Of a DNA stretch of 64,000 bases, positions 33,981 to 45,889 are shown piece after piece. The notes beneath the pieces are model-generated. The model was not told the origin of the DNA. It saw only the letters and a list, made by a program, of their open reading frames with translations, and made no database searches. The position numbers and the translations under genes were made by a program. Position 1 is the first letter of the stretch. Every line of letters begins with the position of its first letter. The DNA is from Metellina segmentata. Its lineage: Eukaryota; Arthropoda; Arachnida; Araneae; Tetragnathidae. The DNA lies in contig OX375878.1 of assembly GCA_947359465.1 (NCBI GenBank), positions 93,773,377-93,837,376 of the forward strand, written 5' to 3'.

Positions 33981-34538
33981 CCTGAAACTTCTCAATTACA
34001 TTAAATACAGTAGGCTTGTTTGAAAAGAAAAAAAATGTTAAAGAAAAAAGCAAGTAATATTACAACATCATACGTTAGAACTGTTCCGGGAAAAAATTAT
34101 AAGAAACGAAGATTCCACAAATGGCTATAAAACAAAACTCAGAAACGTTTCGCGAAAAATATAATAAAATAAAATTCCACAACTGTAGAAATACAAATAA
34201 ATGAAACCACAGAAAAAAATTTTTAAAGGACCAATGCAATCAAAGGATATTTTAAAATTAAAATAACGAATGGAAGCAAAGAAAAAATTTCAAACGAACC
34301 ATTGAAATCAAACGATTTTAACTGATTTTGGAAGAACTTTCTAGAATAATCAAAATGAAAATTGAAAGTTACTGCTTGCCGAGGTTGCCATGAAAACCAC
34401 AATAACCGTAGACAGATAAGGCAGATTAAAGACAGTTGCCTTAATCTACCGTAACTCGCTACTAGAAGTGCGCCAAAAAAAAATCGCCAAGGCCGTTGCC
34501 ACCGCTATAAACGTAGAGTGTAGCTGTAGCCTTTAATT
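33689..34538. mobile_element. TIR element of 836 bp, superfamily uncertain
   Basis: Element 33696-34531. About 65-bp inverted repeats: left ggtatagctacagtctacat ... ggcaacggacttggcgattt, right inverse ggctacagctacactctacg ... ggcaacggccttggcgattt. Flanked by TTTAATT (33689-33695 and 34532-34538). A (TA)n run lies inside at about 33954-33980. No transposase was seen. The 7-8-bp duplication would fit hAT or P-like families, but the embedded TTAA leaves other options. Confidence 0.8.
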
Positions 34539-36872
34539 ACGCACTTATATTTTGTGTCACAACATTCACAGGCAAAGATTTCAACAAAGCTTTTAACTTT
34601 TCAAATTTTCATGTCGGTATTATGCTTAATTTATCTATATTGCTCAAGCGTATTACTTAAGTTGCATGTTTCACACACTCAACGTTTAAATTACAAACAG
34701 TTTTATGTTATGTAAACAAAGTTTACTGCATAAATCCTTTACGTTAATTGCCGCAGCATTGAAAACTTGACAAAAACTTGCAAGTAGTACGATAATTTGC
34801 CAGTAAATGTTTGCTAATATCTTCCCTCACTATTGCCATAACGGATTTTAAATTGTCAGTTAAAAGTTCGAAACGTTGAATTAAAACTTTTGTGCGTATA
34901 TTCCTGTTTGACACAAAATATTCAGATTTAAACTGGAAATTATTATTTGACATATCAATCTATTCAAATGCAAGAAACACACACACAAAAAAAAAACATT
35001 TGTTCTTGTTAATACAAATTGGTATTTGAAATTATCAACACTCATTGCATTTTTAAGTTATAAAGCTTATAAAATATTAGACTGTCTTTATTCAAAGACA
35101 ATTTCAATACTTTTTTTTAGTGTTTATTAAATTCGCTACTGTGTTGCAAGTAATACAAAAATAAACAATTACATAAAATAATATACAACGGTTTGGCAGT
35201 TTGTGTAAAAAATCAGTTTTGTAACACATCCATTTACTTACTTCTTACAATCAACATTATTTCATATAACATTCCTATTCAAATGATCATTACTTTTTTT
35301 GATATATCATGTATACATAAGAGAAAGCAAAGAATTTACTGTATTTCAGTTCAAGACTACAGAAATGTAAATACAAGCATCTATTTTAAATCAACATTTT
35401 CTATTTTAAAAACAGATATACAACTGCACTAGTGCACATAGAAAAAATATCTACTTTAAAATAAACAACTCTTTTATTCTCCATTTGCAACTTTCTAAAT
35501 ATCTCTAGATAATAAGATTTAGTTCTAAATAAAATATTTTCAACTTTATACCAAAAGAAATAAATATATGTATCATTTTACATGCATTTCTCGTATTCGC
35601 ATAAAATTTTAAAACAGTTTTGGTTCTATAGAAATAGAAAATTTGATTCTAAAACAAAATAAAGGCTTTCGGAAGTTATGTGTGAACTAGAAAAATAACT
35701 GATAGAACAATCTCAAACGCATTTTTAGCTCTTACGCTATTGTAAGAGAAATCCGCAACAGCAATATTCAAAGCAAAAAAGATTAAATCTTTAAATACCC
35801 CAATACATTTATCAGAAAAAATATGAATTACATTCTAAATCTACAAAATACTTTTAAAAGCTTCATTCTTTATCTTAAGTACGAGTCTTATCATAAAATA
35901 AAAATGATTTACTGAAAGTTGTTTTCAATATTATAAATGAAACATCAAGAGAGAAATATTTTGAAAATATCATGATAATTTTATGCGTTTCAAAATTGTT
36001 TATTGCGACTAAATAAAATTTAAAATATTTTCAAGCACTTTAACATTTCATGTTTCAGAAATCGAGGCAGGTAAGTTTTTGTCATGAAATAATATCCGTA
36101 AATATAAATCTTCATATTTAATTGGTTTTAAGTTACTTAAATTACTATGATGGTTTACATTTATCATTTCTTAACTTGTTATATCTTGACAAAGTCAAGT
36201 GTCTTAATGGTAAAACTAGATTAAATATTATGTTTACATAAAGTTTAAATAGTTCCATATTATAACGATATTCTTTTATTTTTGTCGATAAAAAGTTTGA
36301 ATTCAACATGCATTGTTCAAAAACATGTGTATTAGCAATTACAAATATGAATATAATCTACTCTAGAATCCATTTTATAAATATATCCGTCATAATATTG
36401 AAAAAATTCTAAAATCTTCTCTTCTAAAAATTCTTCTCTAAAATGCAGGACTTGTATTTGTGTTAAAATTTTTGTATTATTTGCTACAAAATAAAATAAA
36501 TTGTACCAGTCTACACAATGAGTTTTTTATTTGGGTGTATATAACCTCTTATAATAATCGTAATAAAACTATTTTTCAGGAAACCGCGTTTATAGCAAAA
36601 TTATTTGTTGAAAACTTAGTCAATTGTCCAATTTGTCAGAATGATCAATAAACCCCAAACTCTTAATATTCTCTGACAATTTGATACATTTTCGTAATTT
36701 TTACAACTTTAACGGGTGAAAACTCGACATTTTTCCTGCTGTGTTCCGATTGCAATTTTTTCCTTCAGTTTTGTTTAATGTATTCGTGTTTATAGGATGT
36801 AATTTATATTGTATAATTGCACTGTTTTTTATATTTGTACGTTGCATGTACGTTACAAAATACGTTTATTGG
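34539..36872. other. No gene recognised; long AT-rich stretch
   Basis: More than 2.3 kb without recognisable repeat, coding or RNA feature. Short frames are of the type expected by chance in AT-rich DNA. Confidence 0.5.
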
Positions 36873-37295
36873 TTAGGTTAAGTATTAACTTAACATCGCA
36901 CTGGATCAACACAAATTGGCTATTGGCAACTATCTGGATTCAACCTCCGAAGGGAAAGAGCAGAGGACAACACCATGTAATTTCGAATGGTAGTCGGATG
37001 ACGAGACAACACCTGAGCTGGCATCTCACTCTCTCAACTTCCACACCGCGCCAACTTGAGGATATTTGAGGCAACGACAGATTTAACGTGCACTAGCCTC
37101 CTTTGTACACGACGGTCTTTGGTTGGATTCGAACTCGCAACCTTCCGGTTGTTAGTCCTTCACTCTTCCAACCGGGCTACCGTGACTCGTACGTCTATCG
37201 AGCTGCGTTTTCGTCCGTTTTCGCTGTCACCTTAACTGGAGTAATCCGTTTGACTATACGAAAAGATAAAATACATTTCAAAGTGAAAACGGTCT
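36873..37295 (-). repeat. SINE type B with duplicated flank, copy 1
   Basis: The SINE is 36873-37190: 3' end aacatcgcactggatcaaca, central domain, head with ggttggattcgaactcgcaa and cttccaaccgggctaccgtg. The next 100 bp (tgagctgcgttttcg-like, gtcaccttaactggagtaat) are repeated after the SINE at 38.9-39.3 kb. Confidence 0.85.
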
Positions 37296-38682
37296 AATTA
37301 GCCTTCGTCTATCAAAGCATGACCGCACCGAGACGACAAACCAATGCCAGAAAGGTGGAAACAAAGCTCACATCCTTTTACACCTGCTTTTGAACTACAT
37401 TCGAACTTTTTGTTCTTCCCTTCGGATGGAACGAAACGAAAAAAAATGCTCACATGCACTTTACTCCTGCTACCAACGCGTATCCACGCATATCCGGGCA
37501 TAACTACAACACAGAAACAACCTCTCCAGAAGACGAAAGAAAAGAATAAAAATTGCATATTTATCAGCGAATAAATGTGCCCTTGATTTCTGTGCACCAG
37601 TTCCTTCTTCCAAAGGAACTGGCTCTCTAACCTCAATCCTCGGCACAGCATGTGCCTAAAACACATTCTCAAACACCCAACCGGTATATCAGCAGAGGCG
37701 TTAAGTAAAGATCCTTCCACCAAGCAATTTTATCCGGGGTGAAAACTGCTGCCAGCCAATTAAACGAAACTAAGATGAAGAGTGGCAGATTCAATGAGTC
37801 GTGAAGATCACCACTCGGCGCCCTTTGTTCAATTCCCGCTTTCGTTCGGGATCGTGTCGTTTCTTTGTTTTTACCTGCTTTTCTTAATTGCCTGGTGCTG
37901 TTCTGGTACTGTTTCAACTCGCACTCGACTGAGAATGGAGCCTTGGAGGCAGGGTAAATATTGACGGGAGGTTCCGGATGAAAGCTCGTTCATGGGAAAT
38001 ACAAGAAACTGTTACTTTTGTAGGGAGATTGGGTGTTGGTTGAACTTCTGTCTCGGACTGAAATGGAATCTTTGATTTTAAACTTGCCGTACGGCAGGTT
38101 GCTATGGTAATTAAAAATCCTGGTGTTTGTCTCGGGGCTTAACTTAACACATTCGCTGTCGGTCAAGTTAGTATGTGTTGGCAGTTATTGCCCCGCTGCT
38201 TAGAAATGTTTTTTTTCCCAGAAACCTACTTACTTTTTATAACAAATATGATTGGAAAATGTGTGCGCCAATACCACGACAGTGCCAGAATAGATTGGCG
38301 AAAGCTCAGCCAACAAATTTGCAATTTCATCATCTGTTAGAGGCTTATTAGATTGCATTTTTCTTTTGGGGGCGTGAAGGCCCTATAGAACTATCGTCTC
38401 TCTACAACACATTACAATATTTGTTAACTAATAAAGCTATAAATTCGAAACCACATACCTTTACAACTAGCTTCTAACTTTCACTCCACGCCAACACTTA
38501 ACATAGAATGCCAATTGAAGCGGAGAATAAATGTTGAGGCGCAGCTCTTCCCGCGCGAACGCGTGTCTGGCTACAGATACATCACTCCACGCACTGGCGC
38601 GTGATTGACTGTTTAGTGTTGGCGGCGCATCACGCGCTGGCGCGAGATCGGCAGCGAACGTGTGAAGCGGTGCGTTGATAGG
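37296..38682. other. No gene recognised; GC-richer patch near 38.5-38.66 kb
   Basis: A 141-residue minus-strand frame (37298-37723) and others overlap without any recognisable domain. Around 38545-38665 the sequence is GC-rich with repeated cgcgctggcgcgaga-like wording. It could be part of an unrecognised repeat or an exon. Confidence 0.35.
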
Positions 38683-38887
38683 TAGGTAGGTACTTAATTA
38701 ACGTCACACTGAAGCAACCCAACGGGCAATTGGTAACGGTACGGAATCCATCGTGAGGACATTTGAGGCCACGGCAAAATTAACGTGCACCAGCCCCCTT
38801 CGTGCATGATTGTCTTCGTTTGGATTCGAATTCGCAACCCTCCGACTGCCAGTCCGTTACTCTACTAACCGGGCTACCACAGATGGA
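38683..38887 (-). repeat. SINE, type B with internal deletion
   Basis: Tail taggtaggtaggtacttaat and the 3' end are followed almost directly by cgtgaggacatttgaggcca and the B head. Most of the central domain is missing. Confidence 0.85.
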
Positions 38888-38902
38888 TTAAATTAATTTT
38901 CA

Positions 38903-39291
38903 TTAGGTAGGTATTTCAATTAACGTCGCGCTGTAGCAAGACAACGAGCTATTGGCGACAGTCCGGGATCACACCCGAAGGAAAATTATCTGAGGACACC
39001 AGCACGTAATTTTGAACCACGGTCAGATGACGAGACCACACCTGAGTTGGCACCATACTCTCCAAACTTCCCCGCCATGCCAACGTAAGGACATTTGAGC
39101 CGCCATATGCAAGACGGTCTTTGGTTGGATACGAACTCGTAACCTTCAGGTTGCTTATCCGTTACTCTACGCTTCCAACAGGACTACCGCCCAGAAATTT
39201 ATTGAGCTACGTTTTCTATTGTTTTCGCTGTCACTTAATTGGAGTAATCCGTTAGACTATATGAATAGATAAAATACATTTCGAAGTAAAA
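38903..39291 (-). repeat. SINE type B with duplicated flank, copy 2
   Basis: SINE 38903-39186 (tail aggtaggtatttcaatta, head ggttggatacgaactcgtaa). The following stretch (attgagctacgttttctatt, tggagtaatccgttagacta) matches the flank at 37196-37295. SINE and flank were therefore copied together or share an adjoining repeat. Confidence 0.85.
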
Positions 39292-39624
39292 ACGATAGAT
39301 ACAAGACATTATATGAAGTGCGTGTTCAATTCCTAGACGTCACAGTATAATCATAATCCTCGTACTACAAAACATAACCGTAAAGCGACTAGACAAACAG
39401 TCGTTCGCAAAACAAATTATAATCTTTTATTTCTTTATAATTTTTCTTTATAATCTTTGTCTCTTTCTTTATAATCTTTGTCTCTTTCTTTATAATCTTA
39501 GTCCCTTTCTTTATAATCTTTTTAAATCTGGTCAAATACCATTTTTTAAATAATTAAATATTTTGGGATTGAATTGGACATCATTTTCAGTTTGAATTGA
39601 ACTGTTGAGTAATAAATATGAATT
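39292..39624. other. No gene recognised; short CT/AT repeats
   Basis: 39420-39520 contains about five copies of tttctttataatctttgtct-like sequence, a small degenerate tandem repeat. The rest is plain AT-rich sequence. Confidence 0.5.
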
Positions 39625-39860
39625 TAGCCACCGTGGATGCTCTCCAAGTGATTTCGACGAGATATTTCGACGTTAGACGAAAAGTGGACCAATTTTGGGA
39701 AAGACGAGATATCTCGTCATCAAGACATTAGAAATTTTTTATGGCGATGTCAAGATCTGATCAGCTTTCCTCTAATGAGATATCTCGTTCCTCGGGATCT
39801 GGTCAGTTTTTCTATCGACGATATACCTTATCGAGACAAACCCCAAAAGGATTGAATCAT
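39625..39860. mobile_element. Diverged TTAA-type MITE
   Basis: The interior has the palindrome gacgagatatctcgtc (39703-39718) and units such as agatctgatcagctttcctc. Ends (left gtgatttcgacgagatattt, right inverse ggggtttgtctcgataaggt) are recognisable, but the flanking TTAA is no longer clear. The 73-residue frame over it is not a gene. Confidence 0.65.
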
Positions 39861-40867
39861 GAAGGCCCTATGGTCTGTTCCCAATGCGTCTTATTGTTAG
39901 TATTAAGAAGGTACGGATTGCTGAGAATGCAGAAAAGAAAATGTTTAGATCAATACACATAAGCCTTCCTTAAAAAGAAAGATGCTTTTCTAAGTCTATC
40001 CACTCCGACTAATATCTACGTTTGATGGAAAACAGTAAAAACCACCAACCGCGACCAAGAGACTAAGTCGTTATAACAATCAAGTTACATATTTTATGGC
40101 TTTATAGCTCACACGCAGTCATAAGTATCGCTTCAAATGCTTAGCTGAATGATATACCGTAAATATAAATAATCTTGTATCACATAGCTGTTAATTCATC
40201 AACGATAAAGCAACATTTTGTAGACATAATTGTTTATTTTTCTAGAAGTGCCGGATCGGATTAAATAGAATAAAATATGTTATTCAAAATAAGTATAGGG
40301 TCAAGATATTATTTGTAAGAAGAAGCCCGCAATACGGAACATCCTATTTTTAAAATTTGCCGAAAGTAGGCTTTTCCCGGTTTCCTTTTTACCCGCTGAA
40401 TCCCGGCAAAATTAACTCAGGATAGATAATTAATTAAAATAAAAAATGAAAATCTTTCATGGAAACTTTAATAAAAGTGGTTCTCATATTGTCATCTGCG
40501 GAGGCCTCAGTCCGCATTACCTCTGTTGGTTTTGGGTTTTATTGTTGGAGCTCATTTTGTATATGGAGCTGATTCATACATAGAATTATATTTGGTCAAG
40601 CTGCGCCAAGCGCAAGACTGGTTAACCCTAATACCATATCTAGATTTCCCAATACTGTACTTTTAACTCCACAACACACAAGACAACTGTTGGAATCGGT
40701 CTCAGTCTCTGCAGCGGAATTGATTTTAAAGTGCCGTGGGATATATGAAACATGAAAGTTGTTATGCAAATGTTATGTTAATCTTGCGTGACTCTCAACT
40801 AAATATAGACGAATGTAAAAGAGATTGCATAGACGAGACGTCTTGACTTTCAATGCTTGTTGTATTT
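39861..40867. other. No gene recognised
   Basis: AT-rich, no identifiable feature. Confidence 0.4.
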
Positions 40868-40945
40868 GCAGACCAAACGGTCTAGATGGTTAAGGTGTTG
40901 GCCTCTGAATCGGAAGGTTCCTGGTTCAAATCCGGGGTAAAGGCA
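40868..40945 (+). repeat. Isolated tRNA-like head of a type A SINE
   Basis: Reads agaccaaacggtctagatgg, ttaaggtgttggcctctgaa, then the B box ggttcaaatcc. The loop-like segment ctctgaa resembles the anticodon loop of a Gln(CUG) tRNA. The arms pair poorly, there is no proper acceptor stem and no SINE body follows, so it is a tRNA-related fragment and not a confident tRNA gene. Confidence 0.65.
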
Positions 40946-41482
40946 TGTATATAAATAGTGCTGTCTTTTGTTAGGGGCAATGATGGTCCTCCCATTGGTT
41001 GCTACTTCACAAGTGGCCAATGATTAATTCATAACTGCCCGTCATTGGAAAAAAAAGATACTTGTTGTATTTGTAAATAACAGTTATCAATACGACCAAT
41101 TTTAATAATGTCTCGTAAAATTTAATATCTTTTAGACCCAATTGCTCAAAGCGAACATTTACTGCCTCTATTGGGTGAAGAAATTCTATCGTATTAACAT
41201 TGGGAAGGTGAAAATTGGTTAGATACCATGAATGGAAATCTTCAGACAACAACGTGGTAGGGGAAAAAAGCAAAAACTAGAAGGGTAGACCAGAGTAAAA
41301 CAGAAGTAAAGACAGATCACTCGAGGATGGAATGTCATCGAAGATCCGGATAATCGAGATTCTACTGTATCTTCCCGAATTCTTACAGACATCACACGAT
41401 AAACACAGAAAACATCAGATATCAATTTTACAAAACCATTCAATCGAGATTGTTGTCTCCCAAGAGATAAATAAAAGCACTT
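40946..41482. other. No gene recognised; pogo-like end near 41368
   Basis: The inverse of 41340-41368 reads cagtagaatctcgattatcc then ggatcttcg, resembling a pogo/Tigger terminus next to TA. I could not find the other end. Open frames on the minus strand here show no domain. Confidence 0.4.
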
Positions 41483-41900
41483 CACTCACCTTTGGCGAAA
41501 ACGGCGAGTTCAACGTGCAACGAAAACAACCCCGAAATTCTTGCACGTCCCCTTGTTTACCGTCCCGGCTCTAATCTCACCTGCGTTCGATTCGACTGTC
41601 CGCGGTCACTCAACCGACCCCGTATCGGAACACAAACATGACACCTCGCACCGGAGCGAGGGTGGGACACCGGACTAATGACACCTGTTAATTTCTTGAC
41701 CGGAACTACTCTCGCTGGATCTCTCTCTCTCCTGGCGCGCGTCTGGAGTTCAACTGAAGAGGCGAGAGATGAGGCGAGGGATGAGACGTGGAGCACGTGA
41801 CCGGAGCAACCGGTGGCGACACTCTCCGGCCAGGTGAGGTCTCGAGGAACGGTTTCGTCAGCGTGATGGAATCTTGAGGAAATTTCGATTTCGGGCCCAC
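41483..41900 (-). promoter_or_regulatory. GC-rich island; candidate first exon or promoter
   Basis: About 400 bp of CpG-containing, GC-rich sequence in an AT-rich window. On the minus strand it contains two strong 5' splice-site matches: GCAG/GTGAGATTAG at 41581/41580 and AAAG/GTGAGTG at 41490/41489. The plus strand has one, CCAG/GTGAGG at 41833/41834. A CACGTG E-box lies near 41794 and a (CT)n tract near 41719. A minus-strand ATG at about 41640 opens only a nine-codon frame. This pattern suits a non-coding first exon with promoter on the minus strand. Strand and transcription are inferred, and an unrecognised repeat is the alternative. Confidence 0.4.
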
Positions 41901-41917
41901 ATTGGTGATAGCCTCAG

Positions 41918-42921
41918 GGGTAATGGTAATTTTTAATTAACGTCGTACAAGACCAACACAACGGGCTATTGACGACGGTCCGGGTAATGGTAATTTTTAG
42001 TTAACGCCGAACTAGAGCTACACAACGGGGTATTGACGACGGTCCGGGATCAGTCCCTTTAGGGAAAGATCCGAGTACAACACCTTTTAATTTAATAATT
42101 TTTGAACCACGGTCCAGATGACGAGGCAACATTTGGGCTGGTACCCCTCTCTCCAAACTTCCACTCCAGCCCAAGGTGAAAACTTTCGGCCACGACAGAT
42201 TTAAGGTGCAACAGCCGTCTCTACACCATACGCTTACAAACATTCATGCACGGACCCGGATTCGAACCATGAACTTTCCGATTTAGGTAATGGTAATGGT
42301 AATTTAGTTAACGTCGTACTAGAGCAACACAACGTGCAATTGACGACGGTCCGGGATCAATCCTCTAAGGGAAATATCCGAGGAAACACACCTCGTAATT
42401 TTGAACCACGGTACAGATGACGATTCAACATTTGGGCTGGCACCCCACTCTCCAAACTTCCACACCAACCCAAAGTGAGGATTTTCGACCACGACCGATT
42501 TAAGGTGCACCAGCCGTCTCTACACCATACGTTTACAAACATCCATGCCCGGACCCGGATTCGAACCATGAACCTTCCGATTTAGGTAATGGTAATGGTA
42601 ATTTTAGTTAAAGTCATACTAGAGCAACACAACGGGCAATTGACGACGGTCCGGGATCAATCCTCTAAGGGAAATATCCGAGGAAACACACCTCGTAATT
42701 TTGAACCACGCTATAGATGACGAGGCAACATTTGGGCTGTTACCCCACTCTCCAAACTTCCACACCAACCCAAGGTGAGGACTTTCGGACATGACAGATT
42801 TAAGGTGCACCAGCCGTCTCTACACCATACGTTTACAAACATCCATGCCCAGACCCGGATTCGAACCAGGAACCTTCCGATCTAGAGGCTAACACCTTAA
42901 CCACCAGACCGGTTGGTCGGC
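41918..42921 (-). repeat. SINE type A trimer with tail duplication
   Basis: A duplicated tail unit (41918-41990, junction gtccggg/taatgg) precedes unit a (to 42285). Unit b is 42286-42584 and unit c 42585-42921. Units a and b are both cut in the head at the same base (ccttccgattta) and joined to the next tail (ggtaatggtaatgg). Unit c has the full A head ending ccggttggtcggc. The identical junctions suggest a roughly 300-bp tandem duplication of a SINE dimer. Frames over it are repeats of each other. Confidence 0.9.
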
Positions 42922-42934
42922 GCTAGCCGGAGAG

Positions 42935-43022
42935 GTAGTTGGTAATTTTTTTTATCCTCTCAGAGAAAGGTCCGACGACAGCACTACGGAATTGTAAACC
43001 ACAGTCAGAGGACGAGAAATAG
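42935..43022 (-). repeat. SINE fragment
   Basis: Contains ggtagttggtaatttt, gagaaaggtccgacgacagc and accacagtcagaggacgag: tail and part of the central domain with a deletion. Confidence 0.65.
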
Positions 43023-43476
43023 GGATTGGGGAACATGATAGTGTGGGTGAAAGCAGATAAAGATAATTTGGCATCACGGAAAAAGAGACACCTGTGTTTA
43101 CTAACAACAGCAAACCTTGAGTGAAAAGTATAGATCATTCGCATATCACATTGGGTCCGCTAAGCCCGTATAACGTCTGAAGGACATGACCCTCTGAGAG
43201 CTATAAAAGCATGAATTGATATAAAAACTGCTACGCTGTAAATAGTTTCATCTAGAAAATTTTAAAGATAGTCGCACATCCCTATGTGAGTACAGTTTTT
43301 AGTTTATACCAGCAAAATTACCCTTCCCCTACTAGGATTGAATTCGTTAGCTAGCTTCAACTTTCGTTAATAAAATGTACGAGTAATTTTTATTCATCAC
43401 ACACACATGGGGGGTAACAACTACTACACTCCAATAAATTGTTAAATAAGCACTTTCATAAATGTAAATAAATCGC
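43023..43476. other. No gene recognised
   Basis: Nothing identifiable. Confidence 0.4.
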
Positions 43477-43707
43477 ACCCCGGCCAGAAAAGTGACACAA
43501 ATCAAAAAGTAAAATTTTTGATGTCTGAAAAATTTGTATGAGGTGCCTCAGCGTGTTATATTACTATTCTACTGAATATAATAGAAGTTATCACCATAAA
43601 AGAAGCTTATACTATTTCAATATTATAAGTTTTATAGTATCCTTTAAGTTGATGTTATATACTCAAATTCTGCAATTTTGAGTTGTGTCACTTTTCTTGG
43701 CCGGGTA
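43477..43707. mobile_element. MITE with CCCGGCCAGAAAAGTGACAC ends, copy 1
   Basis: The left end accccggccagaaaagtgac plus acaa and the inverse right end acccggccaagaaaagtgac plus acaa are inverted repeats of about 30 bp. The interior is AT-rich with tagaagttatcaccataaaa. A second copy in opposite orientation lies at 58456-58700. No transposase was seen, and no target duplication could be fixed. Confidence 0.8.
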
Positions 43708-44761
43708 CGAAATGTCATATTTAACATTTTACATTTTTGTAGAACTTAAATTTTTAATAAGAAAGAAAGGTCTCTAGAGCGTGCCAATGTTACCCAAAAT
43801 GCATAAAATACTTCAGAGGATAAATATAAATATCTTGTGTGACAAATAAAAACAAGTTTCCCAAAATTATACAATAATTATCAATGTTTTTAAAACTAAT
43901 TACTTGACTTGATTAGAGTTATTGAAAGAAAGACATCGAATTAAAAACACAGAAATGCATCTTTAAACAGATTTAAAAAAACTTCGAGCGAAAAGTAATG
44001 AATGTATTTTTTTCACTGTAGTAGATTCTTGGAATATAACTGACACAAATTTAGAAACACAAACGATTAAAGAAAGTACCAAGGTTGCCATATTAGCAAC
44101 CAGTCCTACTATAAAGGTTCTTTTGTAATTTATTTATAATGTATTGTTTATATATAATGTATGTTGTATTCTGTATATAATTTTATTTATAATGTTTTAT
44201 TCTCTTTTTTTATCCTTTGTCAAAAGTACTTATATATTTTTTTATATTTCAATAGGAAAAAAAATAAGGCTCAAAATAAATAAACTATTCGAATTTAAAT
44301 TTTATAAAAATAGCTTTTGGAAAAATAATTGATTTTTTTATCAGCGTAGCAAAACATTCCAAACGATTTCAATGGTCAATATACCTCCTAGCAACTCCAA
44401 AACTGCCAATTTATGGTTGATTTAAGTATAGTTACTGAGATGTTTAAACATGAAACTTGCCTAAATATGTAAGCAAGGGAATTTCAGATAATGCATTCAC
44501 TAAACTAAAATATGGTGCATAAAATATAGAACTTTGTATTGAAATATGTTGAATAAATGTTCTGCCATACTTGTTCAAACATAGACAAAAAAAGTTCTAT
44601 TTTAAGGAAAAAAACAATGGAATCTTTCTAAATCTATTTTAAGGAACGGGGTAATATAATATTTCTATTGTATTGTACAAACTCACACAGCTAATAAAAT
44701 CGTTTCCAAAAAAAATTATATTCAAGGAAAGAACAAAACGAATTTTTCTCTCTCTAAAGGT
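43708..44761. other. No gene recognised; AT-rich
   Basis: Only low-complexity frames. Confidence 0.45.
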
Positions 44762-44870
44762 TTAAAGAATACACGAATTCCTTAGAAATATGTGATTATT
44801 TAATCACAAAGTGTGCTGCGATAAAAGCAGCACTACACTACTTGGAAATCTGCACATTACAGAGGGTTAA
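44762..44870. mobile_element. Short TTAA-flanked MITE, second family, copy 1
   Basis: 109 bp between TTAA (44762-44765) and TTAA (44867-44870). Shares ccttagaaatatgtgattat and gcactacactacttggaaat with the copy at 46639-46750. The end reads inward ttaaccctctgtaatgtgca. TTAA plus CCCT suggests a piggyBac-type MITE. Confidence 0.65.
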
Positions 44871-45889
44871 ATTTCTCGAATTTTTTTCACCTGTTCAATT
44901 TTTCAAATGCAGTACACGTACAAATGATAAATACATAGCAAGAGGCGGAAAATCTGCTGTACGCATGCACCAAATATGAATTCTTATTTAGGTAATATAC
45001 ATCAAGATTAAGAGTGGAAGCAGGAAAAAAATGCACGAAAGATGTATCCCGTAATGAGAGAAAAGTACGAGTTGCGAGCATCGTGCTTACATCTCAAAGC
45101 ACCTGTCAGTCAAAAACACAGAGTTTACTGTCTTACTATAATAAGTATTACGTCGATATGCATATACTCTTCTAAGTAGTTCACCACGGAATAAGTTACC
45201 CTGTTCCGAATACGTGATTAGTGTGCAACTGGTGTCAGAAGTCGTAAAATTTTCAAGCGCTGCCAGATTATCGCTTTGTATATTTAACTCTTCGAATCGC
45301 CATAAAGATAAAATGCCTTTATTTGCAGCAGGTGTGACATATTTTCAGAGATAATATAGCAGATTCTTTCTGGACGTGTGCGACATTTCTTTAAGGTTTG
45401 ACGGTTGAAAAAAATTGGTCTGTTGTAAATCTTTAAATAAATGAGAGTTGGAATGCAAAATAGGTTAGTTGTCTATTTCATTAGCCGGGCACTCTCGTGT
45501 TCTGAGACTAGCCAAGAATACTGTAGGGAATTAATCTTTACTCCTTACCTCCAAATTGAGCATAGGAAGTTCCTTGGCTCTCAAAATAAAAACAGAACAG
45601 AAATAGAAGCTTAAACCTCTGCACGCAAATTCACGCATTTTAAATTTTCAGCAAATTCCTCTTTTTCGTAAACTACGTGCATAAATCATCTCCTATTTTA
45701 GCATTTTGTTTTGTGGCTCGTGTCGTTTAAGAAATGTTTGCATATTAAATATGTTTCTCCGTTACTGTAGAAGTATTTTCTTTCTTTTCTCTAGCCGGTT
45801 TGTATCCTCCCAAAGTAAACAAATACGCCTTTTTTCCAACTGAGGGGTTCAAGCGAATAATTCCACTGTACAACCTGCTGTCTTCCAAG
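44871..45889. other. No gene recognised
   Basis: A TTAACTCTTCGAATCGCC motif near 45286 resembles another TTAA-type MITE end, but no partner was found. Confidence 0.4.

Noticed and set aside
40868..40945. Functional tRNA-Gln gene
   Set aside because: The anticodon-loop resemblance is suggestive, but stems are poor and the sequence is the SINE A head.
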